NCBI GenBank assembly: GCA_903859115.1
Contig: CAIOLH010000016.1
Location: 1 to 7,316 of the forward strand
Source of the DNA: an uncultured Opitutia bacterium
Lineage (GTDB): Bacteria > Verrucomicrobiota > Verrucomicrobiae > Opitutales > UBA953
Length of the DNA stretch: 7,316 nucleotides
Reading direction: 5' to 3'
Under the pieces are notes generated by a model that was not told where the DNA came from, did not search any database, and worked only from the letters and a program-made list of their open reading frames with translations. Shown here piece after piece: positions 1 to 6,873 of the stretch (its first letter is position 1; each line of letters opens with the position of its first letter). The position numbers and the translations under genes are program-made.

Positions 1-585
1 CAATCGGTCGCCGAAAAAGTAGGAATTCCTACCGCCTTTGCCCAAGAGTTTTTAGCGGATGGCGCGCGCAAGCCATGGATCTTGGTTACTGGCCATCGTC
101 GCGAATCTTTCGGTGGCGGGTTTGAGCGCATTTGTGAATCAATCAATCGCCTTACGCAAATTCACCCCGATGTGGGGGTACTTTATCCCGTACACTTAAA
201 CCCACAAGTTCAAGGACCTGTTAATCGTATTTTAGGATCCAATCCGCGCATCGCCCTAGTTGCCCCCGCTGCCTATGAGGAATTTGTTTGGTTGATGAAC
301 CGTTGCACCTTTCTACTCAGTGATTCGGGTGGCGTGCAAGAAGAGGCCCCCTCATTGGGTAAGCCTGTATTGGTGATGCGTGATACCACTGAGCGTCCTG
401 AGGGCGTTGACGCTGGTACCTGTCGTCTCGTTGGTACTGATCCCGAGGTGATTCTGCGTGAAGCGGATTTACTCTTAAATAATCCAGGAGAATATCAACG
501 ACGTTCGAGTCTAAAAAATCCTTACGGTGACGGTCAGACCTCACATAAAATCCGACAAATTCTTGAAAGTAGTTTGAATCAATAA
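1..585 (+). CDS. wecB: UDP-N-acetylglucosamine 2-epimerase (non-hydrolysing), C-terminal part
   Basis: This enzyme interconverts UDP-GlcNAc and UDP-ManNAc in the cytoplasm, feeding ManNAc-type sugars into surface polysaccharide. The reading frame is open from base 1 and encodes 194 residues before the TAA. Aligning the GHRRESFG motif (in-window residues 31-38) with the region of E. coli WecB around His213 suggests that about 180 N-terminal residues lie upstream. The YPVHLNP stretch and the UDP-binding DSGGVQEEAP signature (residues 108-117, followed by SLGKPVLVMRDTTERPE) are intact. The GHRRESFG form is typical of true WecB. The related FnlC/WbjD enzymes for L-FucNAc usually carry an SAHREEN-type motif, from my knowledge of those families. 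A TTG at 82 is an internal codon and not a start, because family-like sequence continues upstream of it. The next gene begins 2 nt after the stop. Confidence 0.95.
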   Translation, partial: QSVAEKVGIPTAFAQEFLADGARKPWILVTGHRRESFGGGFERICESINRLTQIHPDVGVLYPVHLNPQVQGPVNRILGSNPRIALVAPAAYEEFVWLMNRCTFLLSDSGGVQEEAPSLGKPVLVMRDTTERPEGVDAGTCRLVGTDPEVILREADLLLNNPGEYQRRSSLKNPYGDGQTSHKIRQILESSLNQ

Positions 586-587
586 AA

Positions 588-1814
588 GTGAAAATACTTT
601 ATTTCCACCAACACTTTACCACCCCCAAAGGGTCTTCAGGTACTCGTTCTTACGAGTTTGCTCAAGTGCTCATCAGGCGCGGACATCAGGTAACCATGGT
701 TTGCGGTCAGATGGATCGCGACTCACTCAATTTACCTTTTGATGAAAAGAGGGGATGGTCACGTGGATTAATCGATGGGATTGATGTGATAGCTCTACCT
801 CTAAGCTATTCTAATCACGATGGCATTGGGCGAAGACTCATTACTTTTTTTAAATATGCGCTTAAGAGCATTAAAATCGCCCTCGATTTTGAATACGATG
901 TAGTTTTCGCAACTTCGACGCCACTCACCGCCGCGTTACCAGGAATTTTTGCCAGTTGGTTAAAAGGAAAAAATTTTATTTTCGAGGTAAGAGATTTATG
1001 GCCCGAATTACCTAAGGCCATGGGCATGAAAAATCCTATCCTCCTGGGCGGAATGTGGGCCATTGAGGGCTGTGCATATCGAGCGTCCTCCGCTTGCGTT
1101 GGGCTATCACCAGGAATTGTTCAAGGCATCCGCCATCGTTCGGCAAAAAATCACCCCATCGCTTTAATCCCTAATGGCTGTGATCTCGAAATTTTTAAAC
1201 CGCAGCCCAAATTCATTATAAAAATTGAGGGCATCAAAGAAGGCGACTTTGTGGCAGGTTTTACGGGAGCTCATGGTAAAGCGAATGGGCTCGACGCCAT
1301 TATTGAAGCAGCACGGGAACTTAAAAAAAGAAATATCCAAAATATTAAATTTCTCTTAATCGGTGATGGCTCGGAAAAAGCACGACTACAGAAATTGGCT
1401 ACCCAAGAACAGTTGGATTGCGTTATTTTTCACCCCCCAATTTCAAAGTTAGCGCTCGCTCAAATTACCTCCCAGCTGGATTGTGGTCTAATGTTCCTAG
1501 ATAATATCCCTGCATTTTATTACGGAACATCTCCCAATAAGTTCTTCGATTATATCTCAGCGGGTATACCTGTGATTAATAATTATCCTGGATGGTTGGC
1601 CGGAATGATTACAGAAAATCAATGTGGAGTGGCGATTCCACCTAAAGATACACGAGCCTTGGTTGATACACTCATTACTTTATCACGCGAACCAAGTTCA
1701 TGCATGAAAATGGGCCAGTCTGCTCGAATGCTTGCCGAAAAAGAATTTTCACGGGAAAAACTAGCAAACCAGTTCTGCGACTTTATTGAACATCAATCCC
1801 GCCTCAGCGCCTAA
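588..1814 (+). CDS. Family GT4 glycosyltransferase (WbuB-like)
   Basis: This is a predicted cytoplasmic or membrane-associated retaining glycosyltransferase that adds a sugar from a nucleotide donor to a growing lipid-linked glycan. The 408 residues show the two-domain GT-B layout. The N-terminal acceptor domain opens with MKILYFHQHF, a GTRSYEFA segment near residues 18-25, and FEVRDLWPELP at 132-142. The C-terminal donor domain has LIPNGCDLEIF at 193-203, GLDAIIEAA at 234-242, FLLIGDGSEK at 255-264, and SPNKFFDYISAGIPVI at 315-330. The place usually held by the second Glu of the EX7E motif is Asp321, a form I recall from this subfamily. The start is GTG at 588, 2 nt after the epimerase stop. 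No other start fits, because the family N-terminus begins exactly there. No Shine-Dalgarno is visible. WbuB-like enzymes often transfer N-acetylated 6-deoxy sugars, but donor and acceptor cannot be read from sequence. Confidence 0.92.
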   Translation: MKILYFHQHFTTPKGSSGTRSYEFAQVLIRRGHQVTMVCGQMDRDSLNLPFDEKRGWSRGLIDGIDVIALPLSYSNHDGIGRRLITFFKYALKSIKIALDFEYDVVFATSTPLTAALPGIFASWLKGKNFIFEVRDLWPELPKAMGMKNPILLGGMWAIEGCAYRASSACVGLSPGIVQGIRHRSAKNHPIALIPNGCDLEIFKPQPKFIIKIEGIKEGDFVAGFTGAHGKANGLDAIIEAARELKKRNIQNIKFLLIGDGSEKARLQKLATQEQLDCVIFHPPISKLALAQITSQLDCGLMFLDNIPAFYYGTSPNKFFDYISAGIPVINNYPGWLAGMITENQCGVAIPPKDTRALVDTLITLSREPSSCMKMGQSARMLAEKEFSREKLANQFCDFIEHQSRLSA

Positions 1815-1819
1815 AATAA

Positions 1820-2779
1820 ATGAAGATTTTGATTACATCAGCGGGTCGTCGAGTTGAATTAATAAATTGTTTTACCGCAGCTGCCCAAACCCTAGGTTTA
1901 ACTGTAGAAATTTATACGGCCGATTTAAATCCTCGATTTAGTGCTGCCTGCCAAAAAAGTGGGCGCTTTTTTAGTGTCCCGACGGTAGATAAACCCGAAT
2001 ACATTGACAGTTTGCTCGATATTTGTCGGCGCGAAAAAATCGCCCTGCTCGTGCCGACCATTGATCCGGAGTTAGATTTATTGAGCCAACATTTGGAAAG
2101 TTTTACCCTAATTGGGACTCGGGTTCTTATTTCTCCAGCTTCAGTCGTGGAGGTTGCACGAAATAAAATTAAAACAGCCGAGGTTCTTCAACGTGCGGGC
2201 TTGCCGATTCCACAGACTTTACCGATTAAGCAGTTTATAGAGAATCCACCTTCTTGGGCTGATTCGATTATTGCTAAGCCGCTTGCTGGTAGTTCTTCCG
2301 TTGGAATCATCAAATCTCCTACTAAAGAAGATTTAGCGCAGTTGATTAATGAACCCTATTTAATTCAGGAAAAATGGGTGGGGCGTGAATTTACAGTAAA
2401 TTTATTTTTTGATGAACTAGGCCGAGTTGTTTCGGTTGTCCCCCACGAAAGACTCGAAGTGCGTTCGGGTGAGGTTTCCAAGGGAATTACCACCCGCCAC
2501 CTGCCTCTTATTGCCGCTGGTTTCACTTTTGAGAAAATTTTCCCTCATGCTCGTGGCCCGCTCTGTTTTCAGGCTATTGTGCGCCCCGATAATACATTTT
2601 GTATTTTTGAAATAAATGCACGCTTTGGAGGTGGATACCCGCTGGCTGATCAAGCGGGGGCAAAATTCGCTCAATGGATTCTCGAGGAATTAGCTAATCT
2701 ACCCAGTTCCGCAAATAATGAATGGTGCGAAGGAGTGCTTATGCTTCGCTATGACGCTGCAGTGTTTACCAATACTTGA
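1820..2779 (+). CDS. ATP-grasp domain protein (carbamoyl-phosphate synthase large subunit-like)
   Basis: ATP-grasp enzymes activate a carboxylate as an acyl phosphate and join it to an amine or another nucleophile. The 319 residues begin with a Rossmann-like pre-ATP-grasp domain (ITSAGRRVELI at 5-15, VPTIDPELDLL at 78-88). The ATP-grasp fold follows: NKIKTAEVLQRAGLPIP at 115-131, ATP-contacting IAKPLAGSSSVGI at 151-163 with Lys153, the QEKWVGREFTVNLFF segment at 183-197, and the metal-binding FEINARFGGGYP at 263-274 with Glu264 and Asn266. All expected nucleotide and metal residues appear present, so an active enzyme is likely. It starts at ATG 1820, 5 nt after the glycosyltransferase stop, with no visible Shine-Dalgarno. 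Proteins of this type are common in polysaccharide loci, where their true substrates are mostly unknown. A role in attaching an amino acid or acid to an amino sugar is inference. Confidence 0.88.
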   Translation: MKILITSAGRRVELINCFTAAAQTLGLTVEIYTADLNPRFSAACQKSGRFFSVPTVDKPEYIDSLLDICRREKIALLVPTIDPELDLLSQHLESFTLIGTRVLISPASVVEVARNKIKTAEVLQRAGLPIPQTLPIKQFIENPPSWADSIIAKPLAGSSSVGIIKSPTKEDLAQLINEPYLIQEKWVGREFTVNLFFDELGRVVSVVPHERLEVRSGEVSKGITTRHLPLIAAGFTFEKIFPHARGPLCFQAIVRPDNTFCIFEINARFGGGYPLADQAGAKFAQWILEELANLPSSANNEWCEGVLMLRYDAAVFTNT

Positions 2780-2790
2780 TTTAATAAATA

Positions 2791-3453
2791 ATGGTGATTG
2801 TTTTTGATATGGATGACACGCTCTACCCAGAGTCATCTTTTGTACTCTCTGCGTTGGCGGAAACGGGTAAGTATGCAGAAGATCGATGGGGCTATAAATA
2901 TTTTCAGTCTACTCTAGAGAAACTTTTTTTACAGGGTGAAAAAACACATCTTTTCCAAAAAGCCGCTCTGTATAATCAGAGTCCTGAATTTAAACCTTCA
3001 CAAATAGAAGAGTTGTTAAATTTCTACCGCAATCACAAGCCAGACTCACTGCCATGGTATTCAGATGCCTTAGAAATTGTGCCTCAACTAGCCGAGCGAT
3101 TTTCGTTAGGGTTAATTTCAGATGGGTATCTTCCTGTTCAGTCTAATAAAGCAAATGCCCTAGGCGTTCAGCGTTGGTTTAAAGAAATTATTCTTACAGA
3201 AGAATTAGGACGTATACACTGGAAGCCCGCACCGACCGCTTTTAATTTAATGATGAAGCGTTTTCCTGGCGAAAAATTTACTTACATTGGGGACAATCCC
3301 CGCAAAGACTTTGTCGCTCCGCATCAATTGGGCTGGCAAACTATACAAATTTTACGTCCTGATGGACAATATTCTGGGCTAACTGATCAACCCACTACTC
3401 CGGCGAAACATCAAATTAACGACCTCCGCCAACTTAAAGATTTAGTGAAATGA
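2791..3453 (+). CDS. HAD-superfamily hydrolase (phosphatase-like)
   Basis: This is a predicted cytoplasmic phosphohydrolase of 220 residues with all four HAD motifs: motif I DMDDTLYP (Asp6 nucleophile, Asp8 acid/base), motif II LISDG with Ser110, motif III Lys145 in HWKPAP, and motif IV YIGDNPRKDF at 165-174 with Asp168 and Asp173. A helical cap of about 80 residues lies between motifs I and II (roughly residues 15-95), the C1-cap layout seen in many small-molecule phosphatases. The start is ATG 2791, 11 nt after the ATP-grasp stop, in A/T-rich sequence without a Shine-Dalgarno. The GTG one codon later is an alternative start but would remove only Met1. It shares ATGA with the next gene, which suggests translational coupling. 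It could dephosphorylate a sugar phosphate or an intermediate of the neighbouring ATP-grasp reaction; the substrate is not shown by the sequence. Confidence 0.9.
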   Translation: MVIVFDMDDTLYPESSFVLSALAETGKYAEDRWGYKYFQSTLEKLFLQGEKTHLFQKAALYNQSPEFKPSQIEELLNFYRNHKPDSLPWYSDALEIVPQLAERFSLGLISDGYLPVQSNKANALGVQRWFKEIILTEELGRIHWKPAPTAFNLMMKRFPGEKFTYIGDNPRKDFVAPHQLGWQTIQILRPDGQYSGLTDQPTTPAKHQINDLRQLKDLVK

Positions 3454-4469
3454 CAGATATTTTAATCCAACAGGTCGGTTTTATTTCTGAAGCGATAGCC
3501 TGGCAAGGGTTCCTCGAACAATTTGAGTATACCGATTTTTACCATACATTTGATTATGTTTACTTGGAATCCCTGAGGATTAATGGCGCCCCTAAGTTGG
3601 TGGTAGTAAATACGCCCTCGGGTTTGGTTGGTTTAATTATGATATTCAGAAAAATCCCTGGAGAAAATAAGCATTTTGATGCTACCGCCGTTTACGGATA
3701 TAATGGAGTTTTAATAACCTCGGCCTTAACGGCCACAGATTATCATTTAGGAATCGCTCAAATTAAAAAAGCATTAGCCCAGCGTGGATGTGTGAGTTTT
3801 TTTAATCGCGAGTCAGCCTTCACATCACAGCGCCTACCCGAAGCTACCGAAGCAGGTAATACGATAGCCGTGGACTTACAGCAAAGCTCCGCAGCCTATG
3901 AACAATCTTTAGCGGAAGGACATCGCCAAGAGATTAAGTCGCTAATAAAACTTAACTATAGGGTGACAAACGCACAGAGTGAAAAACAGTTAGCAGAGTT
4001 TAAAGAAATTTATAATCAGACAATGCTACGACGTAATGCCGGGGCTCAGTATTTTTTCAGTCAAAAATATTTTAAGGCTATCTTAGAAAACGTCCACACA
4101 TCGGCTGTTCTGAAAATGGTTTACCATAATGATCAAGTATTAGCGGGAGCCATTTTTACAACCCAAGGGACTAATCTACATTATCTTTTTTCGGGTAGTG
4201 CTAACAACGCCGCTCCCTATCCCGTAACAAAACTTATCCTTGATCAAATCATTAGAGAAAATCTGCAAAAAGATAAACAAAAGTACCTGCACTTAGGTGG
4301 AGGTCTGGCGGGCAAAAATGATGGGTTGTTCAAATTTAAATTTGGTTTTGGAAAAACTGTTCTACCTTTTTATACTACCCAATGGATTTTACTCCCCGAG
4401 GTTTACACTCGCTTGAGTGCTCACGTATTAACGGAGACCAGCTTCTTTCCTAAGTATCGTAGTGTTTAA
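3450..4469 (+). CDS. FemAB/GNAT-fold N-acyltransferase-like protein
   Basis: This 339-residue protein resembles the FemAB-like, GNAT-fold acyltransferases found in cell-wall and exopolysaccharide loci (Acetyltransf_6 type). An N-terminal half with FHTFDYVYLES-like acceptor sequence (YHTFDYVYLES at 31-41) is followed by the second GNAT-like unit: a basic helix region EGHRQEIKSLIKLNYRV at 156-172, EIYNQTMLRRNA at 186-197, YFFSQKYF at 201-208, LAGAIFTTQG at 231-240 and HYLFSGS at 244-250. The C-terminal signature HLGGGLAGKNDGLFKFKFGFG (positions 281-301) closely matches this family. FemAB proteins transfer amino acids from tRNA, and relatives in glycan loci are thought to N-acylate sugars. The start ATG overlaps the HAD stop as ATGA. 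Its position next to an ATP-grasp ligase and just before an ACP module makes it a candidate transferase for an acyl decoration, which is inference. Confidence 0.82.
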   Translation: MTDILIQQVGFISEAIAWQGFLEQFEYTDFYHTFDYVYLESLRINGAPKLVVVNTPSGLVGLIMIFRKIPGENKHFDATAVYGYNGVLITSALTATDYHLGIAQIKKALAQRGCVSFFNRESAFTSQRLPEATEAGNTIAVDLQQSSAAYEQSLAEGHRQEIKSLIKLNYRVTNAQSEKQLAEFKEIYNQTMLRRNAGAQYFFSQKYFKAILENVHTSAVLKMVYHNDQVLAGAIFTTQGTNLHYLFSGSANNAAPYPVTKLILDQIIRENLQKDKQKYLHLGGGLAGKNDGLFKFKFGFGKTVLPFYTTQWILLPEVYTRLSAHVLTETSFFPKYRSV

Positions 4470-4515
4470 GGTCTAAAATAGACAGGCCAAGCACTCGGTA
4501 ACGCTCCTATAATTA
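4470..4515 (+). other. Largest intergenic gap, with a short inverted repeat and a TATAAT hexamer
   Basis: This 46-nt gap separates the ATP-grasp/HAD/FemAB group from the acyl-carrier module. It contains a perfect 5-bp inverted repeat with a 3-nt loop, GTCTA-AAA-TAGAC at 4471-4483. No T-run follows, so it is not a convincing terminator. A perfect TATAAT hexamer lies at 4508-4513, only 2 nt before the ACP start codon, with no -35 element at normal spacing; a TAGACA lies 23 nt upstream, which is too far. Both elements are short enough to occur by chance. Confidence 0.3.
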
Positions 4516-4821
4516 ATGATTACACGTTCACAAATTTTAGTTATTATCCTCAATCGCTTAAAGTCCTTGGGCGCTGAGCTGCAGAAGCCTGCGTTAATTG
4601 AGGCGACCGAACAAACTCGACTCTTTGGCGATAGGGCCGATCTCGATAGTATGGGACTAGTAACCTTAATTGCGGACCTAGAATTCGATCTCCAACAAAA
4701 CCTAGGACGCGCCGTTTCTCTGGTAGACGAAAAAGCCATGAGTCGACTCACCTCACCGTTTCGCCGCGTCGATTATTTAGCGGATTATTTAGTCGAACTT
4801 CTCAATGAGCCCAAATCTTAA
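4516..4821 (+). CDS. Free-standing acyl carrier protein
   Basis: This small acidic-helical protein of 101 residues carries the phosphopantetheine attachment motif LDSMGLVTLIADLE at 43-56. Ser45 (codon 4648-4650) is the expected site of 4'-phosphopantetheine attachment. The preceding LFGDRADLDS sequence matches the loop seen in ACPs encoded within O-antigen and glycosylation loci. Helix I is the ITRSQILVIILNRLK region, and the C-terminus VDYLADYLVELL forms the last helix. At 101 residues it is longer than the roughly 80-residue fatty-acid-synthesis ACP, so it is probably a specialised carrier and not AcpP. The start is ATG 4516; a later start would cut helix I. It is followed directly by the reductase, ligase and KAS III genes, which are its likely partners. 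It would carry the acyl chain built by them in the cytoplasm. Confidence 0.87.
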   Translation: MITRSQILVIILNRLKSLGAELQKPALIEATEQTRLFGDRADLDSMGLVTLIADLEFDLQQNLGRAVSLVDEKAMSRLTSPFRRVDYLADYLVELLNEPKS

Positions 4822-4822
4822 A

Positions 4823-5515
4823 ATGCCTAATGCTATCATTACAGGAACTTCGCGCGGACTGGGCCGGGCTCTAGCTGAAAAATTACTGCATGAAGGCTGG
4901 AATGTTTGGGGATTCTCCCGCAGTCCCTCACCCATTAAACACGAACATTATCGCGAGCACTTAATCGATATTACGGATGAGGCCGGGGTGCAAAACGCTG
5001 TAAGCCTCATCAGCCAAAGTTCCATAAATATTGATCTACTGGTGAATAATGCGGGTGCTGCCTCGATGAATGCATTTTTACTTACTCCTGCTAAAACTGC
5101 TGAAGCCTTGATGCGGCTTAATTTTTTAGGGACCTTTCATTGCCTGCAGGCGGTGGGTAAATTGATGGTTCGTCAACGCCATGGCTTGGTTATTAATATT
5201 ACAACAGTTGCAGTACCTCTGGTGCTTGCTGGCGAAGCTGCTTATGCGGCGAGCAAAGCAGCGGTAGATTCGCTGACTAAAGTCACCGCCGAAGAACTTA
5301 AGTCACAGGGCATCACCGTGATTGGTTTGGGTTTTGGACCTATGGACACGGATTTAATCAAAGCCGTGAATAAAGAAAAAATTAACCAAATTAATCAGCG
5401 TATTAATCGCCCTGACGGTACCACGTTAAATCAAGCAGTAGATTTTATTTTCAAACACCTAGACAAGAAATCTATCACCTCGGGCGATTTATATTATTTA
5501 GGTAAAATTTCGTAG
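4823..5515 (+). CDS. SDR-family oxidoreductase, probable 3-oxoacyl-ACP reductase
   Basis: This is a classical short-chain dehydrogenase/reductase of 230 residues from the chosen start. It has the TGTSRGLG dinucleotide-binding motif (7-14) and NNAG (75-78). Arg11 and Arg33 (in GFSRS) favour NADP(H). Asn100 and YAASK (Tyr141, Lys145) complete most of the catalytic tetrad. The Ser normally 13 residues before the Tyr is Thr128 here. GPMDTDL follows the YxxxK region in the usual place. ATG 4823, 1 nt after the ACP stop, is preferred because it puts Met just before the first beta strand. An in-frame ATG at 4805 would add six residues and overlap the ACP gene by 17 nt; neither has a Shine-Dalgarno. 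Lying between an ACP and an acyl ligase, it most likely reduces a 3-oxoacyl-ACP to the 3-hydroxy form. A sugar substrate is a possible alternative. Confidence 0.88.
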   Translation: MPNAIITGTSRGLGRALAEKLLHEGWNVWGFSRSPSPIKHEHYREHLIDITDEAGVQNAVSLISQSSINIDLLVNNAGAASMNAFLLTPAKTAEALMRLNFLGTFHCLQAVGKLMVRQRHGLVINITTVAVPLVLAGEAAYAASKAAVDSLTKVTAEELKSQGITVIGLGFGPMDTDLIKAVNKEKINQINQRINRPDGTTLNQAVDFIFKHLDKKSITSGDLYYLGKIS

Positions 5516-6859
5516 ATGAATTTTTGGTTACACGAACGATTTAAAAAATTTAATACTAAGCCAGCCCTAGTCGGCCCTTGGGGTGAATTTTCGTATGCCG
5601 ACTTGGCAAACTTAACCGAAAAAATTGAAAGTGAGTTTAGGAGTTTAGCCGGATCTGCGCCCACGACGATTGGCCTAGTGGGAGACTGCTGTCCTGCCAG
5701 CGTTGCTTGGTTAATCGCTTCCGAGCGTTTACAGCACTGGATTGTGCCGATGATGGATCACGCGCAGGAGACGGCCGAAAAACTTAATCAAATCCATGCG
5801 CAATGGGTAGTTATTACAGAGGGTTCGACCTGGAAAATTTATCCACGCGCGGCCGTTGGTAAATTAGAATTAGATAACAACCAATCGATTCCAGTATCGC
5901 ATGCCGGCCTCGTTTTATTTTCTAGTGGGACGAGCGGTAATCCTAAAGCGATGCTCCAGGACTTGAGTAACTTGCTAGGTACTTACGAGTCTCGGCATGA
6001 AAACTCTTTAATCATCTTAAGTTTACTCGGCTTTGATCATATTGGTGGGATTAATACACTATTAGGAGGATTAGCAGCAGGCTCCCTTATTGTGATTCCT
6101 GAAAGCCGCGCACCCGATCAAGTTGTTGCTGTTATTAAAAAGTATCACGTAGCGATTCTTCCCGCGACCCCCACTTTTCTTAATCTACTTTTACTAGCCG
6201 GTGCCGACCGCTTAACAGACTTAGCTTCACTCCGTTTAATTACTTATGGAACTGAACCGATGCCTGAGGCCTTGTTGGCTCGTTTACGTCAAGTGCTGCC
6301 CTCGGTTCGTTTAATCCAAACTTTTGGTACAACGGAAACTGGAATTTTAAAAACCGAGAGTCCGGATGGTGACTCGAATTTTTTAAGAATTAACGACCCT
6401 AGTGTTGAATGGAAGATAGTGAATGACGAGTTGTGGTTAAAAACCCGTACCCAAATTCGTGGCTACCTTAATGCTCCCAATGAAAAATTCACTGAGGATG
6501 GCTGGTTCATGACTGGCGATAAAGTTGAAGTCGGCCCGAATGACACTCTGCGAATTTTAGGTCGATCGGGTGAGATGATTAATGTCGGTGGACAAAAATT
6601 AATGCCGACGGAAGTTGAATCAGTTATTTTAAGCGTGCCGGGAGTGGTCGACTGTCGGGTTTTTGGAGAAAAAAATGCGATGGTTGGTCAGACTGTGGCA
6701 GCTGATATCATTCCGCAGTCCGGACAGAATTGGGAAACATTACGGGCTTTAATCAGGCAAACCTGTCGCCAAACCTTATCCACCTATAAAGTTCCTACAC
6801 GACTGAACTTAGTTACTGCGATTTCTACAAATCGGCTTAAAAAACAACGAACGAGTTAA
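5516..6859 (+). CDS. ANL-superfamily AMP-forming acyl ligase
   Basis: This enzyme is predicted to adenylate a carboxylic acid and transfer it to a thiol, here probably the phosphopantetheine of the adjacent ACP, though CoA is possible. At 447 residues it is shorter than most family members (500 or more) but has all core motifs: the P-loop-like SSGTSGNPKAM at 136-146, YGTEPMP at 244-250, the FGTTE motif at 270-274, TGDKVE at 333-338, the hinge and A8 region GRSGEMINVGGQKLMPTEVE at 349-368, YKVPT at 424-428, and the C-terminal catalytic Lys region NRLKKQR at 439-445. The short length comes from a reduced N-terminal domain and not from a lost catalytic domain. ATG 5516 directly abuts the reductase stop (TAGATG), so translational coupling is likely. 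The substrate acid cannot be read by eye. Confidence 0.9.
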   Translation: MNFWLHERFKKFNTKPALVGPWGEFSYADLANLTEKIESEFRSLAGSAPTTIGLVGDCCPASVAWLIASERLQHWIVPMMDHAQETAEKLNQIHAQWVVITEGSTWKIYPRAAVGKLELDNNQSIPVSHAGLVLFSSGTSGNPKAMLQDLSNLLGTYESRHENSLIILSLLGFDHIGGINTLLGGLAAGSLIVIPESRAPDQVVAVIKKYHVAILPATPTFLNLLLLAGADRLTDLASLRLITYGTEPMPEALLARLRQVLPSVRLIQTFGTTETGILKTESPDGDSNFLRINDPSVEWKIVNDELWLKTRTQIRGYLNAPNEKFTEDGWFMTGDKVEVGPNDTLRILGRSGEMINVGGQKLMPTEVESVILSVPGVVDCRVFGEKNAMVGQTVAADIIPQSGQNWETLRALIRQTCRQTLSTYKVPTRLNLVTAISTNRLKKQRTS

Positions 6860-6873
6860 GCGAACGTAGTTCT

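Noticed and set aside
317..1063. Minus-strand open frames at 317-544 and 815-1063
   Set aside because: They are antisense to the epimerase and glycosyltransferase coding regions and show no domain signature.
1548..1550. Asp321 in place of the second Glu of the EX7E motif in the glycosyltransferase
   Set aside because: The FFDY form appears normal for this WbuB-like subfamily as I recall it, and the change is conservative, so it is not evidence of inactivation.
2417..2674. Open frames on both strands within the ATP-grasp gene (2417-2674 minus, 2427-2615 plus)
   Set aside because: They lie wholly inside a gene with clear family motifs, and their translations show no recognisable domain. They are shadow frames.
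4479..4513. Possible sigma70 promoter: TAGACA at 4479-4484 and a perfect TATAAT at 4508-4513
   Set aside because: The spacer is 23 nt against an optimum near 17. A start 6-7 nt after TATAAT would fall inside the first ACP codons, so the transcript would lack the ATG.
4473..4751. Minus-strand open frame covering the gap and most of the ACP gene
   Set aside because: The plus strand encodes a convincing ACP with its Ser motif, and the minus-strand product resembles no known family.
4805..4822. Upstream ATG at 4805 as the start of the SDR gene
   Set aside because: It would add six residues before the first beta strand and overlap the ACP gene by 17 nt. ATG 4823, 1 nt after the ACP stop, better fits the usual SDR N-terminus, though 4805 cannot be excluded.
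6848..6871. Near-direct repeat cgaacgagtt / cgaacgtagtt around the ligase stop codon
   Set aside because: Only two short imperfect copies exist. It may be a small slippage event, but there is no sign of a functional repeat or attachment site.
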